Position numbers and translations under genes: made by a program. From the NCBI GenBank assembly GCA_036374795.1, contig DASUTC010000056.1:1-57967 (forward strand): a stretch of 57,967 nucleotides of DNA. Reading direction: 5' to 3'. The notes below the pieces were generated by a model. It worked only from the letters and a program-made list of their open reading frames with translations. It was not told the DNA's origin and did no database searches. Positions 44,742 to 54,446 of this stretch are shown here, one piece after another. Numbering within the stretch: position 1 is the first letter of the stretch; every line of letters starts with the position of its first letter. Source of the stretch: Herpetosiphonaceae bacterium. Lineage in GTDB: Bacteria > Chloroflexota > Chloroflexia > Chloroflexales > Kallotenuaceae.

Positions 44742-47700
44742 ATGCGCTACCGAATCACGGGCCCAATCACCAGCCCCGACGCCATCGTGACGGAGGAACT
44801 GCAGCGTCTGCTGGCGCACGCGGGCACCGTCACGATCAGCACGGTCCTGGTGGGACCACCCTACAAGCCCACGCCGTATGTGGCCTGGGTGATCGAGGTA
44901 CCGGATGCCGTCGCCGAGCTGGTCACGACGAAGGTCTTCCCGATCGTGCTGGGCCGTGACGGAGCCGTCCAGCCGATTGCTGCCATTCCCGATCGCCCGG
45001 AGTGGACGATCCGCGCCCTGCTGCACCCCACCGCTGACGCCCAGCCGCTGCTCGATCTGGACACGTTCCCCTGGGCGTCAATCAGTGTCCAGCTCCACTG
45101 GAAACCGGGTCGCTGTGCTGGACTCGTCCGCGCGAGTGCTGAGGATCGGGAACACCTGCGCCTGGTGCGGGAGCGTGGGTGGACGGCCACCCAGATCCCA
45201 CCGCAGATCCCAGCAGCGGCAGCCAAGCTCGCCCGGCCCGTGCGGCTCCGTGCCTATGGAGGCGCGCCCTGGTTGGGACCGCGCAGCGCACCCAGCGCGT
45301 CCCTCCCTGCGCCCGTCATTCCTGCACCAGCCGCGCCATCTGTCGGTGCGATCGATGCCGGATCTGCCGATCGGCTGACGCCCCCATCCGACGACCACGC
45401 CCTGACGACCACGACCCTCCCAGACATGCTTGCCGCTCCCGGCGCGCCGGGCCTCCTCCTGGGCGTGCAGCCGGATGGGAGTGGCGTGACACTGGCGTGG
45501 CATGCCCTGACGCTCGCCCTCGATGCGCCGCTCGCCCGGCAGCGCCACGCGGTGCTGGCCCTGCTGCGGCGTGCCTTTGCCCAGGGGATGGGCGTGCTGG
45601 CCATCCTGCCCCATCCCCTGCTGACGGATGGGCTGCTCGCGCCGTGGGCCACCCGCATCCGGCTGCTCGATGGGCGCGATCTGTGGGCGAGTGCGGCCAT
45701 TCCCTGGCATGCGCTCGACCGCGACGTGCTCCAGACCATCTTGCAGATGGCAGGCGCGCGGCTGCCGCTGCCTGATCTGCTGCCCGAGCAATTTGCCCCG
45801 CTGCTCGCGCAGGTGGGCCTGGCTGAGTTGGCGACCGATGCGGTGAACGGCTTGACCGCGCGACCGGGCGATGATCTGGCAGGCGTGCTGCTGGCCGGGG
45901 GTGGCGTTGTGCTGGCGGATCAGGGGAATGGGGCCGGGGATCTGCTCGCGAACCTCGTGCTGGCGGCCTGCGCGCCGGCGGGACAGGGGGATCGCCCGCT
46001 GCTGATCATCCGACCCGCGGCGCTCGCCGTGCCGGAGGTCCTGGGGACGCGCGCGATCCAACTGGTGCTGGGCACTACCGCCGCGCATGCCACGATCCGC
46101 GCCGTCGAGGATGGCTGGCACCTTGAATCGGGACTGGGCGGGGCAGCGATCCGCGTGAGCGCCGATCTAACGGCCGAGCCGGCGGGTCTCGACCTGGCGC
46201 TGCATACGTCGCTGGTGACGACGCTCGATGGACCGGAGCACCAAACCGCGGCAGGGCAGGACGATGCGGACGCCTGGTATGCCGGCCAACCGACCACGGT
46301 GGAGCGAGCCGCCGTACTCCCCGGCCAGGCGCATGATCTGCCGGTCGCGATCGCCACGGAAGATCCTGTTCCAGCACTGGATGTGCCTGCCGCCGCGCCG
46401 GTGATTCCGAGCTGGGAAGCACCAACGCCAGCAGCGACCTCGGGCCAGGCCGCAGCACGCATCACGAACGCGCATGCACCAGCGGTGGGAGAAGCTGACC
46501 TACCAGATGCCCTGATGATGCTCGCCGCTGATCCCTTCCTGGGACTTTCGCGTGATGACGTGGCGACGACGGAGCGAGACACGGCCGATCCGGTCGCACC
46601 GGCCCTGGTGGATGCGGAGGATGGGTTCCCCGCGCATGACACTGGCGCGATCGTCGACTCAGGCTCCATGGCTGACGCTGCGGACCTCGTTGGTGCAGCG
46701 GATGACGCGGTCCACCTGGCGGATGCCACCATGAACCTGCACGACGTGTCGCGCACGCTGGGAGCGACACCGGGGGATGCGTTCACACCGGATCTGCTCC
46801 TGGACGATCAGCCCGTCGATCGGCTGCTCGAAGCAGCTCCACTCGGAGGAGCCGACGCGGGAGCGGCATTGGTCCTGACCGATCTCGCGTCGCTCGACCA
46901 CTGGGATGTGGCGCTCCTTGATCCAAACGAGATGACGGGTGGCGATGGCGATCTGCCGCTGGATGACCTGCTGTTCGTCGGTGACGATGCGACGTTCGGG
47001 TTCGACGTGCCGCTGGACGCCGTGCCCGTCGGCGATGATCCGCTCGTGCCGGATGCGTCCCTGCTGGCGGCGATTGCCGCCTTCGACGAGCCGCTGGCGG
47101 AACCCCCTCCGGATCTCCTCCTCGTTGATGCACCCGACCTGTTCCCAGCGGTGCAGGTGACGCGAGCGGACGCGCAGCTGCGGGAGCGAGATCCGGCGCA
47201 CGACGATCTGCTCCTGGTCGCTGCGACCGATGCACCCGTGGCACAAGCGCTGCCGCTGGACGATCTGACCCGTCAGGGCGACGAGACGGGCGATACAGAG
47301 CATCACCCTGTGCCACGCCGATCGCTGCTGGCGGTGCGACCACGGCGCAGATGGACGGCCCGCCCAGCGTCCAGGCGCGACGGAGAACTCGTGGCCGCAG
47401 CTCCGATGGTCACGCGCGCCAACGGGGATCAGCAGTACGAACGCGATCTGCTGGTCATGCCGCCAGCGGCTGCGGCTGACCTGGCTCCCCTGCCCGTCGT
47501 GGTGGATGATCCCACCGATGCTGCTCCGCTGACCATGACCACATCTGCTCCCGACGACGAGTCTTCGATCATGGGCGTGACGAGCAGCGACGAGGCCGAT
47601 GTGCCATGCAGCCCGGTGCTCGAAGGCGTGTTCAGTCCGCCGCCTGCGTCTGGTGCTGAGTCCCTGCTGATCCCCAACGTGGATGCAGCCGATGTGGCGG

Positions 47701-49040
47701 GCCCGATCGGTGGGGATGACTCAGGGAGCACGGGCGACGCGGACGATTCCGTCGCGCTTCCCGCTGGCGCTCGGCTGTGCATGGGCGACATGACCCTGGA
47801 CGGAGCAGCCATCTGGACACGCTGGCGGAGCGGAACCAGCATCCCCGCCATCGTCCGCGATCTGGCGGCGCAGCAGCAGCTCGATCCACGGGCGCTGCGG
47901 ATCGCGGTCAAGGCCCTGATCGACCGATCGCTGGCCGAACGACGGTCGGCGCAGCCCGTCCCCACCCCGATGCCGCCCACGGCACCTGTGCTCGGCGATG
48001 CACCGAATGGCGAAGACCCGTCGGCGCATCATGCCGCGCCGGCCAGCGCGGGGCAGCCGACTGATCAGGTGGTCGCGGCGGGGGCGCAGCCAGATGCTGC
48101 GTTCCTCGACGAAGCCGGCGGGGACGATACACCCGGGGTGCTCCTCGACGCCGTGGCGCACGCTGCGGACGACCTCCCAGCGACCGTGGTTCCCGATGCG
48201 GAGACGAGCGCACGCGAGCGGGTGCTCGTGGAAGATGACGGCATGCTCACTCCAGAGGCCGCGCCGCTCCCACCGGCAGCGATGCTGCCGGACTGGCCGG
48301 ATGCGCGGATCTGGACGACCTGGCAGGCGGGCACGGGCATCCCGGCCCTCGTGCGTCAGATCGCCGCGGCGTGTCCCGATCGTGATCCCACGGCGATTCG
48401 GCAGGTGGTCAAGGCGGTGATCGATCGCCACCTGGATGACCGGAAGCGCGCGGGTGTCTCCCAGGCGTCAGCAGGCGCGGTCCAGCCGTTGGTGTCACGC
48501 CCCGAACCGCTCGCTCGCGTCCAGGATGCGGCAGGGTCAACCACGCAGGCTGCGAACGGCTTGGGCCAATGGAGCAGCAGCCCACCGATCCGCGTCGCGC
48601 CGACCGAGCTGTCTCCTGCCGCCGACGGCGCGTCTAGCGCGGAGGCGCACGATGTGGCGGCGGGGGCGGCGTCCGCATCCGGCTTAACAGCGCACTCCGA
48701 TGACGATGCGATCTGGGCGGCCTGGCAGGCCAGTGTTCCCCTGCCGGACATGATCAGTGACCTCAGCGGCTTCGAGCGCGGTGCCCAGGCCGAGACGGCC
48801 CGTGAGCGGATCTATCAGGTAGTCGTGCCGCACCTGGTGGATGAGCTGGCCGCCTGGGACATCGTGGAGCGCGTGGTCGCGAACCGAAAGCCGCTGCGCG
48901 CGCAGCAGGAACGGTACGAAGATCTGCTGCGCCGGATGAATCGCCAGCGCTATCCCGTCGGCGGCGCCGTCCATACCAAGACGCATGACCGGCTCGTGCG
49001 CATCATGCGTGCCGAGCTGGCGAAGCGCGTCGCGGTCTAA
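44742..49040 (+). CDS. Very large protein of the transfer operon with three C-terminal helical repeats
   Basis: 1432 residues, ATG after AGGAGCG. No signal peptide or membrane span. Residues about 230-450 have the rhythm of a degenerate FtsK/HerA-like ATPase (LLLGVQPDGSGVTLAWHALTLAL; AVLALLRRAFAQGMGVLAILPHP) but the P-loop lysine is missing, so this is speculative. Residues about 460-1000 are acidic and Asp/Leu/Ala/Pro-rich, probably disordered. Three about 45-residue repeats start at 1024, 1190 and 1324: IW(T/A).W(Q/R)(A/S)G...P..VR.(I/L)A, followed by VK(A/V)(L/V)IDR. They look like small helical DNA- or protein-binding modules. The basic C-terminus may bind DNA. Position before the coupling protein suggests a role in substrate recruitment. 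Confidence 0.55.
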   Translation: MRYRITGPITSPDAIVTEELQRLLAHAGTVTISTVLVGPPYKPTPYVAWVIEVPDAVAELVTTKVFPIVLGRDGAVQPIAAIPDRPEWTIRALLHPTADAQPLLDLDTFPWASISVQLHWKPGRCAGLVRASAEDREHLRLVRERGWTATQIPPQIPAAAAKLARPVRLRAYGGAPWLGPRSAPSASLPAPVIPAPAAPSVGAIDAGSADRLTPPSDDHALTTTTLPDMLAAPGAPGLLLGVQPDGSGVTLAWHALTLALDAPLARQRHAVLALLRRAFAQGMGVLAILPHPLLTDGLLAPWATRIRLLDGRDLWASAAIPWHALDRDVLQTILQMAGARLPLPDLLPEQFAPLLAQVGLAELATDAVNGLTARPGDDLAGVLLAGGGVVLADQGNGAGDLLANLVLAACAPAGQGDRPLLIIRPAALAVPEVLGTRAIQLVLGTTAAHATIRAVEDGWHLESGLGGAAIRVSADLTAEPAGLDLALHTSLVTTLDGPEHQTAAGQDDADAWYAGQPTTVERAAVLPGQAHDLPVAIATEDPVPALDVPAAAPVIPSWEAPTPAATSGQAAARITNAHAPAVGEADLPDALMMLAADPFLGLSRDDVATTERDTADPVAPALVDAEDGFPAHDTGAIVDSGSMADAADLVGAADDAVHLADATMNLHDVSRTLGATPGDAFTPDLLLDDQPVDRLLEAAPLGGADAGAALVLTDLASLDHWDVALLDPNEMTGGDGDLPLDDLLFVGDDATFGFDVPLDAVPVGDDPLVPDASLLAAIAAFDEPLAEPPPDLLLVDAPDLFPAVQVTRADAQLRERDPAHDDLLLVAATDAPVAQALPLDDLTRQGDETGDTEHHPVPRRSLLAVRPRRRWTARPASRRDGELVAAAPMVTRANGDQQYERDLLVMPPAAAADLAPLPVVVDDPTDAAPLTMTTSAPDDESSIMGVTSSDEADVPCSPVLEGVFSPPPASGAESLLIPNVDAADVAGPIGGDDSGSTGDADDSVALPAGARLCMGDMTLDGAAIWTRWRSGTSIPAIVRDLAAQQQLDPRALRIAVKALIDRSLAERRSAQPVPTPMPPTAPVLGDAPNGEDPSAHHAAPASAGQPTDQVVAAGAQPDAAFLDEAGGDDTPGVLLDAVAHAADDLPATVVPDAETSARERVLVEDDGMLTPEAAPLPPAAMLPDWPDARIWTTWQAGTGIPALVRQIAAACPDRDPTAIRQVVKAVIDRHLDDRKRAGVSQASAGAVQPLVSRPEPLARVQDAAGSTTQAANGLGQWSSSPPIRVAPTELSPAADGASSAEAHDVAAGAASASGLTAHSDDDAIWAAWQASVPLPDMISDLSGFERGAQAETARERIYQVVVPHLVDELAAWDIVERVVANRKPLRAQQERYEDLLRRMNRQRYPVGGAVHTKTHDRLVRIMRAELAKRVAV

Positions 49041-49109
49041 ATGCATAGGCCGACGATTGCCCACCGCGATGTCCATGATCTGTTGCTGTTCTGACGACGA
49101 GGAAGACTC

Positions 49110-50513
49110 ATGCCCGCCGCCCGTTCAAAACCGACCTCCCAGCCCAAGCCCGTGTCGCTGGCTGCGCGCTACGCGCAACAGGAGCAGCGTCAGGCACTGC
49201 TCCGCCTGGGTGCCGCGCTCGCGCCGATCCTGTTCGTGGTCGTTCCAAAGCTGCCCTCGCCGATCGCCGGGTATGACTGGAAAGCCTGGGTCTGGCAGGG
49301 CCTCGCACCCACGCTGATGCAATCGTTCCCACCGGCCGGCACCGCGCCGATTCCGCCCCAGCCCTTGCTCACGTGGATCTCCGTTGCCTGGGCCGTCGCC
49401 GGGATCTGGCTCATCGGCAGCCAGATCCAGCATCTCATGAGCTTGTACGCGCAGCGCACCCGTCCCCTCACCCTGGAGCGGACCTATCTGCGCCTGCGCA
49501 CGCCGTTTAGCGTGACGCTGAAGCCCGAGGATGGCGTGACGCTGCTGCGCACGCTCCACGGCATCCTGCCCCGGTCCAATCTCCTGCGCGGCGATGGCAC
49601 GCCGGTCGTCTTACGCTGGACCGGGCGGCCCGAGCTAGCGGTGGTGCAGGGCCTGAGCGTGCAGGGACCGCCGACGCTGATCACCAGTCTGCAAAAGGTG
49701 TTTCAGGGCGTGAGCCGGGGTACTAAGGTGGACATCCAGTCCGATCCGCTGCTGGCCGAGCTGAAGCCGGGCCGCGTCATCTGCTGGACCGACATCCGCC
49801 TGCAGGGGCCGGACGCCCTGGCGATTGCGATTCCCGCCCGCGAGAGTCCGTTGCTGAGTGGTCTCCTCCAAACCCTGTCGCCGCTCCGCGACTGTTTTGT
49901 GAGCGATTTCCAGATTCTCCTCCGCCCCGTCGCGGATCGGGTCTGGCGGACGAAGGTGCTGGCCATGCTGGAGCGGCTGAAGCTCGATGCGGCGTCGACC
50001 GAAAAGCGGGTGATGGAGCAGAAAGTCGCCGGCCCGGCCTTCGACCTCCATGTGCGGGCGATCGTGGTGGCGGCCTCGCCGGAGGCGGGACAGACCATGG
50101 TCACGACCATCTGCGCAGCGCTCGCTGCCTCGGCCCAGGCGATTGCGAATGCGGAACAGCGCCTCGTCGCCGGACCCATTCAGGTGCTGCCCGCGGTGAT
50201 TCCCGCGCCGCCACCCTTCCCAGTCACCCGCGCGCGACTTGCCTGGCTCACCGGTCTGATCCTCGCCATGACGGCCTTGGGAGCCGTCTGGTACGTGTCG
50301 AGCACCCCCCGCTCAGCATGGCTGGGACCGGCGATCTGGGTACTTCCCGTGCCGCTCCTGGCCCTGCCGAGAACCGTGCTCGGCACGCTGTGGTACCGGG
50401 GGACGCGGGCCGGTCTGCCGGTCCGTCTCAACACGATCCTCAAGAGTGTCATGCCCGCGCGCAATCCGCGGGTGGTGCCGATCTGGAGCGACTGGCTCGG
50501 CCACCTATCCTAA
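49110..50513 (+). CDS. Membrane protein paired with the coupling ATPase
   Basis: 467 residues, ATG after GAGGAAG. Two N-terminal membrane segments (LGAALAPILFVVVPKLP near 30-50; LLTWISVAWAVAGIWLIGSQI near 85-110), a soluble middle of about 240 residues, and two C-terminal spans (LAWLTGLILAMTALGAVWYV; LGPAIWVLPVPLLALP). Coupling proteins usually carry their own N-terminal membrane anchor; the ATPase encoded next lacks one, so this gene probably supplies it in trans. Family not recognised beyond that. Confidence 0.5.
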   Translation: MPAARSKPTSQPKPVSLAARYAQQEQRQALLRLGAALAPILFVVVPKLPSPIAGYDWKAWVWQGLAPTLMQSFPPAGTAPIPPQPLLTWISVAWAVAGIWLIGSQIQHLMSLYAQRTRPLTLERTYLRLRTPFSVTLKPEDGVTLLRTLHGILPRSNLLRGDGTPVVLRWTGRPELAVVQGLSVQGPPTLITSLQKVFQGVSRGTKVDIQSDPLLAELKPGRVICWTDIRLQGPDALAIAIPARESPLLSGLLQTLSPLRDCFVSDFQILLRPVADRVWRTKVLAMLERLKLDAASTEKRVMEQKVAGPAFDLHVRAIVVAASPEAGQTMVTTICAALAASAQAIANAEQRLVAGPIQVLPAVIPAPPPFPVTRARLAWLTGLILAMTALGAVWYVSSTPRSAWLGPAIWVLPVPLLALPRTVLGTLWYRGTRAGLPVRLNTILKSVMPARNPRVVPIWSDWLGHLS

Positions 50514-50552
50514 CGACCCATCCACCATGCCATTGCAATCAAGGAGCCGATC

Positions 50553-52613
50553 ATGATCCTCAGCGCCGCTGAACTGGCCACGCTCTGGTGTCTGCCCACC
50601 GCCGACTTCGCCGATCGCGTCGAGCGCGTGATGGCGCAGTGGCTGCCGCCGCCCGCCAATGCCTTTATCGATCCGCAGAACCCGGCCCATCTGTCGATGG
50701 GCCTGGGCGAGCGCAGCGACGGGAGCTGGGCCCCGATCGGGATGCCCTACGACATGTTCCGCTTCATCGCCTGGATCACCGCGCCGATGGGCCGCGGCAA
50801 GTCGGTGATGCTGCTGAACTATATGCAGGGGCTGCTCCGCGCCGGCGCGGGCTTTATGGGCCTGGACTGTAAGGCCAAAGATCTGGTCAATACCACGCTG
50901 CCGATCATCCCCCTGGGCCGCGAGAAAGACGTCACGATCGTCAACCTCGAAGGCTCGCGGATCACCGGCGAAGACCTCAGGCCCGGCATGAACCTGCTCA
51001 GCCCGACGCTCGCAAAGTCGCTGGGCCTGGACCCGTCGATGATGGCCTCGACGGTGCTCGACATCTTTCCGACGCTCGATCCACGCTTCAATGAGGCCGT
51101 CGGCATCAAGCAGTTTGCCAACTTCGGCATGCTGGCGCTGCTCGGCGGCGAGCCGCAGCCGACCCTGATGCATCTGATCCGCTTCTTCGGCGACGAGGAC
51201 TACCGCGCGCAGGTGGTGGGGCGGCTGCCCGGCGCGTTCATCCAGGTGCAGGACTTCTGGGATCGCCGCTTCCCGGAGATGCCGCAGACCCAGCAGGCAT
51301 CGCTGGCGTCGTTCGAGCGCCGCCTCGACCAGCTGATGTCGTTTCCTGAGCTTCAGGCCATGCTGGTTGCGCCGAGTTGCAGCATCGACCTGCGGAAGAT
51401 CATGGACAATAACGGCATCCTGCTGATGGGTGTGAGCGCCAGCCAGGGCCAGATCGCCTCGATCGCGATCACCTTGCTCCTGACGCAGCTGCGCCTGGCC
51501 GCGCTCTCACGCACGAACGTCCCCGAAGCCCAGCGCCCGGACTGGCCGATCATCGTCGACGAGGTCCAGGTGATCGCCAACGATAACATTCCGCTCTTCA
51601 AGACGATGCTGAGCCAGTTCCGCTCGATGCGCATCGGCCAGGTGTATGTCCATCAGGGTCTGAGCCAGCTCGTGTCCGAGGTGATGGGCGCGCTGGCCGA
51701 CAACGCGGGCACGCGCGTGATCCTGGGCTGCGAGGCCGACGACGCCAGCACGTATGCCGGCCTGTATCGGGCGCTGGGCCTGACGCAGACCGACTTTACC
51801 CAGATGGAAGTGCATCCGGTCCACAACTACGCGCTCCACCAGTATCTCAAGCTGGCCGGTCGCGGCAACCTGTTCAGCGCGCAGCCGCTGCCCAAGCCGG
51901 AGCTCATCCAGGAAGATGCGCCGCCGCCGGTGTACCGCAACTGGCGCACGCTGATGGCGCCAGCGGCCAACAGTCGCGAGCGCGACCTGGACGCCTCGAT
52001 CTTGCGCTTCCACGAGCTGGCCAAGGTGCGCTGGGATGAGGCGGTGCAGCGGCTGGGCGCGGTCTGCATGCACAATCCAGCGGCCTTCGACGCCTTCTGC
52101 GCGCGGACCAAAGCCCACCGCCTGGCGCGGCGGCAGTTCATCCTGGATCATCCCGGCTGCGTGCGCATGGACCCCGATCTCGACGGGATAGAGGCGATCC
52201 AGCAGCAGAAAGTTGACCGGATTCGCATCCTGTCGGATCTCGGCTCCGGCGTGCCGAAGCTGGAAACCGAGGCAATGGCGTTCGCGCTGCTGATGGCGTC
52301 GCGCGAGGCGAGCGCGGTTCGCAAGGAGCGGGCGGAAGCCGCCGCCGAGGCCAAGAAAGCGGCGAAAAAAGGTGGTGGGAGTGTGCCGCCCCACCGTGCC
52401 GCGCCAACCGGTCCGCTGGGCGCGCCGACGGCCGAGGAGCTGATGCAGCAGGATACCGTGGCAGCGCTGGCCGCGGAACGCGACCGGGCGACGCGGACGC
52501 AGCTGGACACGATTCCGACGCTCGACGAGCTGATGGCGGCGCGGGGCAAACGGCGCGCGGCCGACGATCTCGTGGGCGGCTTTGAAGGCTTTGAACCGGA
52601 CGCGGACGCCTAG
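50553..52613 (+). CDS. VirD4/TraG-like coupling ATPase without membrane anchor
   Basis: 686 residues, ATG after AAGGAG. Walker A is APMGRGKS at 77-84, Walker B is IIVDEVQ with Asp336-Glu337. The motifs GDLKAKDL-like FMGLDCKAKDLVNTTLP after the P-loop and the VHQGLSQL-x-SEVMGALADNAGTRVILGCE segment match TraG/TraD-type coupling proteins. Hydrophobic spans are absent, unlike typical VirD4. The last 90 residues are charged and helical (KERAEAAAEAKKAAKKGGG), a possible substrate- or relaxosome-binding tail. It would link the DNA-processing complex to the VirB4-powered channel encoded 20 kb upstream. Confidence 0.85.
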   Translation: MILSAAELATLWCLPTADFADRVERVMAQWLPPPANAFIDPQNPAHLSMGLGERSDGSWAPIGMPYDMFRFIAWITAPMGRGKSVMLLNYMQGLLRAGAGFMGLDCKAKDLVNTTLPIIPLGREKDVTIVNLEGSRITGEDLRPGMNLLSPTLAKSLGLDPSMMASTVLDIFPTLDPRFNEAVGIKQFANFGMLALLGGEPQPTLMHLIRFFGDEDYRAQVVGRLPGAFIQVQDFWDRRFPEMPQTQQASLASFERRLDQLMSFPELQAMLVAPSCSIDLRKIMDNNGILLMGVSASQGQIASIAITLLLTQLRLAALSRTNVPEAQRPDWPIIVDEVQVIANDNIPLFKTMLSQFRSMRIGQVYVHQGLSQLVSEVMGALADNAGTRVILGCEADDASTYAGLYRALGLTQTDFTQMEVHPVHNYALHQYLKLAGRGNLFSAQPLPKPELIQEDAPPPVYRNWRTLMAPAANSRERDLDASILRFHELAKVRWDEAVQRLGAVCMHNPAAFDAFCARTKAHRLARRQFILDHPGCVRMDPDLDGIEAIQQQKVDRIRILSDLGSGVPKLETEAMAFALLMASREASAVRKERAEAAAEAKKAAKKGGGSVPPHRAAPTGPLGAPTAEELMQQDTVAALAAERDRATRTQLDTIPTLDELMAARGKRRAADDLVGGFEGFEPDADA

Positions 52614-52631
52614 CCGGCGTCGCCCGCGTCC
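52598..52631 (+). terminator. Imperfect hairpin over the coupling-gene stop codon
   Basis: GGACGCGG plus ACGCC (52598-52610) can pair with GGCGT and CCGCGTCC (52616-52631), with a small bulge and the TAG stop in the loop. It may limit read-through into the replication-relaxation gene. Confidence 0.35.
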
Positions 52632-52661
52632 CACGCACCATCCGTAGCGAGGACCCACGAC

Positions 52662-53690
52662 ATGACAGCGATCTTGCCGATTGAAGATCTGATTGGCCTG
52701 GGCGATGAGCGGGACATGGCCGTCCTGCGCGCCCTCGGACGGCTGGAATTTGTCTCCAGCCGCTGGTTGAAAGACGTCTTTTTTCCGGATCAGGGTCGGG
52801 CGACGATGTTTCGCCGCCTGAGCCACCTCGCCAAGCTGGGCGTGATCTGGTACACCCAGACGGCGCATGCCGACGTCACGCCGACCAGGACGGGGCGATC
52901 ACAGCGCACGCTGAAGCTGCCCTACATCTACGGGCTGACCCCGGAGGGCAGGAATCTCCTCGACGCGCTGGATCTGGAACCCTACGCGCCAAGCCTGGCC
53001 GCGCTGCGGACCCGCGACCGCCGCGCGCCGGACGTGCCGAAAGCGCAGCTGGCCCATGATTTGCTGGCCGCCTCCTGGTGTGTCTCGATGATCGACGCCG
53101 TGCGGCGCTGCCCGATGGTCGACGCGATCTTCTGCCACGTCGAATACGTGAGCGATCCCCGGCAGCGCATCGACGCGATCCTGGTGATTCGATTCAACAC
53201 GCAGCAGCGGGTCCAAACGCGCCCGGGCTGGGACATCCCCTGGCATGACGGCTCGCCGGACGGCCCGCAGCATCAGACGGTGCGGCTGGCGCTAGAAGTG
53301 GACCGGGGCACCGAGCCGCTGAAGGTGCTGCTGGGCAAAGGCTTGATGTACCGGACGCTGACGGCGGAGCGGGTGTATCACCAGTTGCTGGGCGGGCCCG
53401 TGCTGCCGGTGTTTCTGGTGCCGCCGGGCAAGCGGGCGGCGCAGATCGCGCGGGAATGGCAGGATGCTTGGCCGGGTGGACCGGGCGTGATCTCGACGCC
53501 GAGCAAGGCGACCCATCCGGTGTATGGGGCGCTGTGGGGCGAGTATCTGACGCTGAAGGACGTGCCGCCGCAGCGGGCGAACCTCCTGGGATCGCTGGTG
53601 GCGTCGCCAGACGCCTGGGGGACGCTGGTGGCGGCGTGGATGCCGGAAGTGCCCGGACGACCCGCGCTGGTGCCTGCGAATGGCCGGTAA
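52662..53690 (+). CDS. Replication-relaxation family protein
   Basis: 342 residues, GAGGA upstream. Residues about 15-70 are a winged helix (DMAVLRALGRLEFVSSRWLKDVFFP, ATMFRRLSHLAKLGVI), and residues 90-240 hold YGLTPEGRNLLDAL, QLAHDLLAASW, a DAILVIRF strand and LALEVDRGTEPL....K..MY. This is the Replic_Relax architecture found next to coupling proteins on Gram-positive plasmids. The acidic D..L / EVDRG..P / K set resembles a PD-(D/E)XK nuclease-like fold, so strand nicking is conceivable but not shown. Last gene of the second operon; followed immediately by phased repeats. Confidence 0.75.
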   Translation: MTAILPIEDLIGLGDERDMAVLRALGRLEFVSSRWLKDVFFPDQGRATMFRRLSHLAKLGVIWYTQTAHADVTPTRTGRSQRTLKLPYIYGLTPEGRNLLDALDLEPYAPSLAALRTRDRRAPDVPKAQLAHDLLAASWCVSMIDAVRRCPMVDAIFCHVEYVSDPRQRIDAILVIRFNTQQRVQTRPGWDIPWHDGSPDGPQHQTVRLALEVDRGTEPLKVLLGKGLMYRTLTAERVYHQLLGGPVLPVFLVPPGKRAAQIAREWQDAWPGGPGVISTPSKATHPVYGALWGEYLTLKDVPPQRANLLGSLVASPDAWGTLVAAWMPEVPGRPALVPANGR

Positions 53691-53695
53691 GTCAT

Positions 53696-53803
53696 GCGAC
53701 AACCGATGCGACAACCGCGAGACAACCGCGAGACAACCGACGCGACAACCGATGCGACAACCGCGAGACAACCATGAGATAACCGTGAGACAACTGCGAG
53801 ACA
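53696..53803 (+). repeat. Ten-copy 11-12-bp repeat array, GACAACC type
   Basis: GACAACC or close variants (GATAACC, GACAACT, GACAG) start at 53698, 53710, 53721, 53732, 53744, 53756, 53767, 53778, 53789 and 53800. The spacing is always 11 or 12 bp, close to one turn of the helix, so a protein bound to each copy would lie on one face. It begins 6 bp after the replication-relaxation stop codon. Confidence 0.8.
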
Positions 53804-53963
53804 GAAGATGGGGTTTCGGCGCTCCCAGACAGGCGAAACCGTCCGACGGGTATACGTGGATTCGGCCCCAACAACACGGTCCGATCCGCAGCTCAGATGG
53901 GCCGGTCCGGCTCCGAGGTCAGGCCAGGCAGCCCGACGATTCGCGCTGCTTCGGCCATGCGAT

Positions 53964-54078
53964 CTGCCATGCGCTGCCATGCCCGGCCCTGCTGCTGCGC
54001 TACCTTGCATTGCCTTTGCCGTGCAACTGCATTGCTCTGCAGTGCATCTGCCATGCACCGGCAGTGCGGTTGCCCTGC
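53964..54078. repeat. Second phased array, TGCnnTGC type
   Basis: TGCnnTGC occurs at 53965 and 53975, then GC/TGCnnTGC copies start at 54006, 54017, 54028, 54038, 54049, 54060 (as GGCAGTGC) and 54071. Spacings are 10 or 11 bp. Many copies are near-palindromic (TGCATTGC, TGCCGTGC, TGCAGTGC). Confidence 0.65.
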
Positions 54079-54446
54079 GCGCCACGCGAGGCGATGCCTG
54101 GGGACGCACGCGATCCCACTCCCGGGGGAAGCACGGAGCATCCGAGCGCTAGCGAGGGAGCGCGCGTGCGCACCCCCGGTGGGAGCAGCGCACTCCTGGG
54201 TCCGCGCGGCCGTCCATGGCGGGGAGCAGACCCTCGTCGGCAGAATCCGGGTGGCGCGGGCAGGTCGGTGGGAGGGCAGGGGCAGGTCGGCAGGCGGGCA
54301 GAGCGGCAGTGGGATCGCGCGCGTGCCAAGTGGCGAGTGCGAACGAGCATATCGGCAAGCGTGGCACCGTGAGGAGTAGGAGCGCGTGCGATCCTGGTGC
54401 AGCGAGGATGTCAGCAGCATTTGACGGGCGGGATTGTTGGTTTATA

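Noticed and set aside
53680-54372. A 230-codon frame through the phased arrays
   Set aside because: It starts inside the replication-relaxation gene, has repeated Cys/His/Arg composition dictated by the arrays, and no ribosome site.
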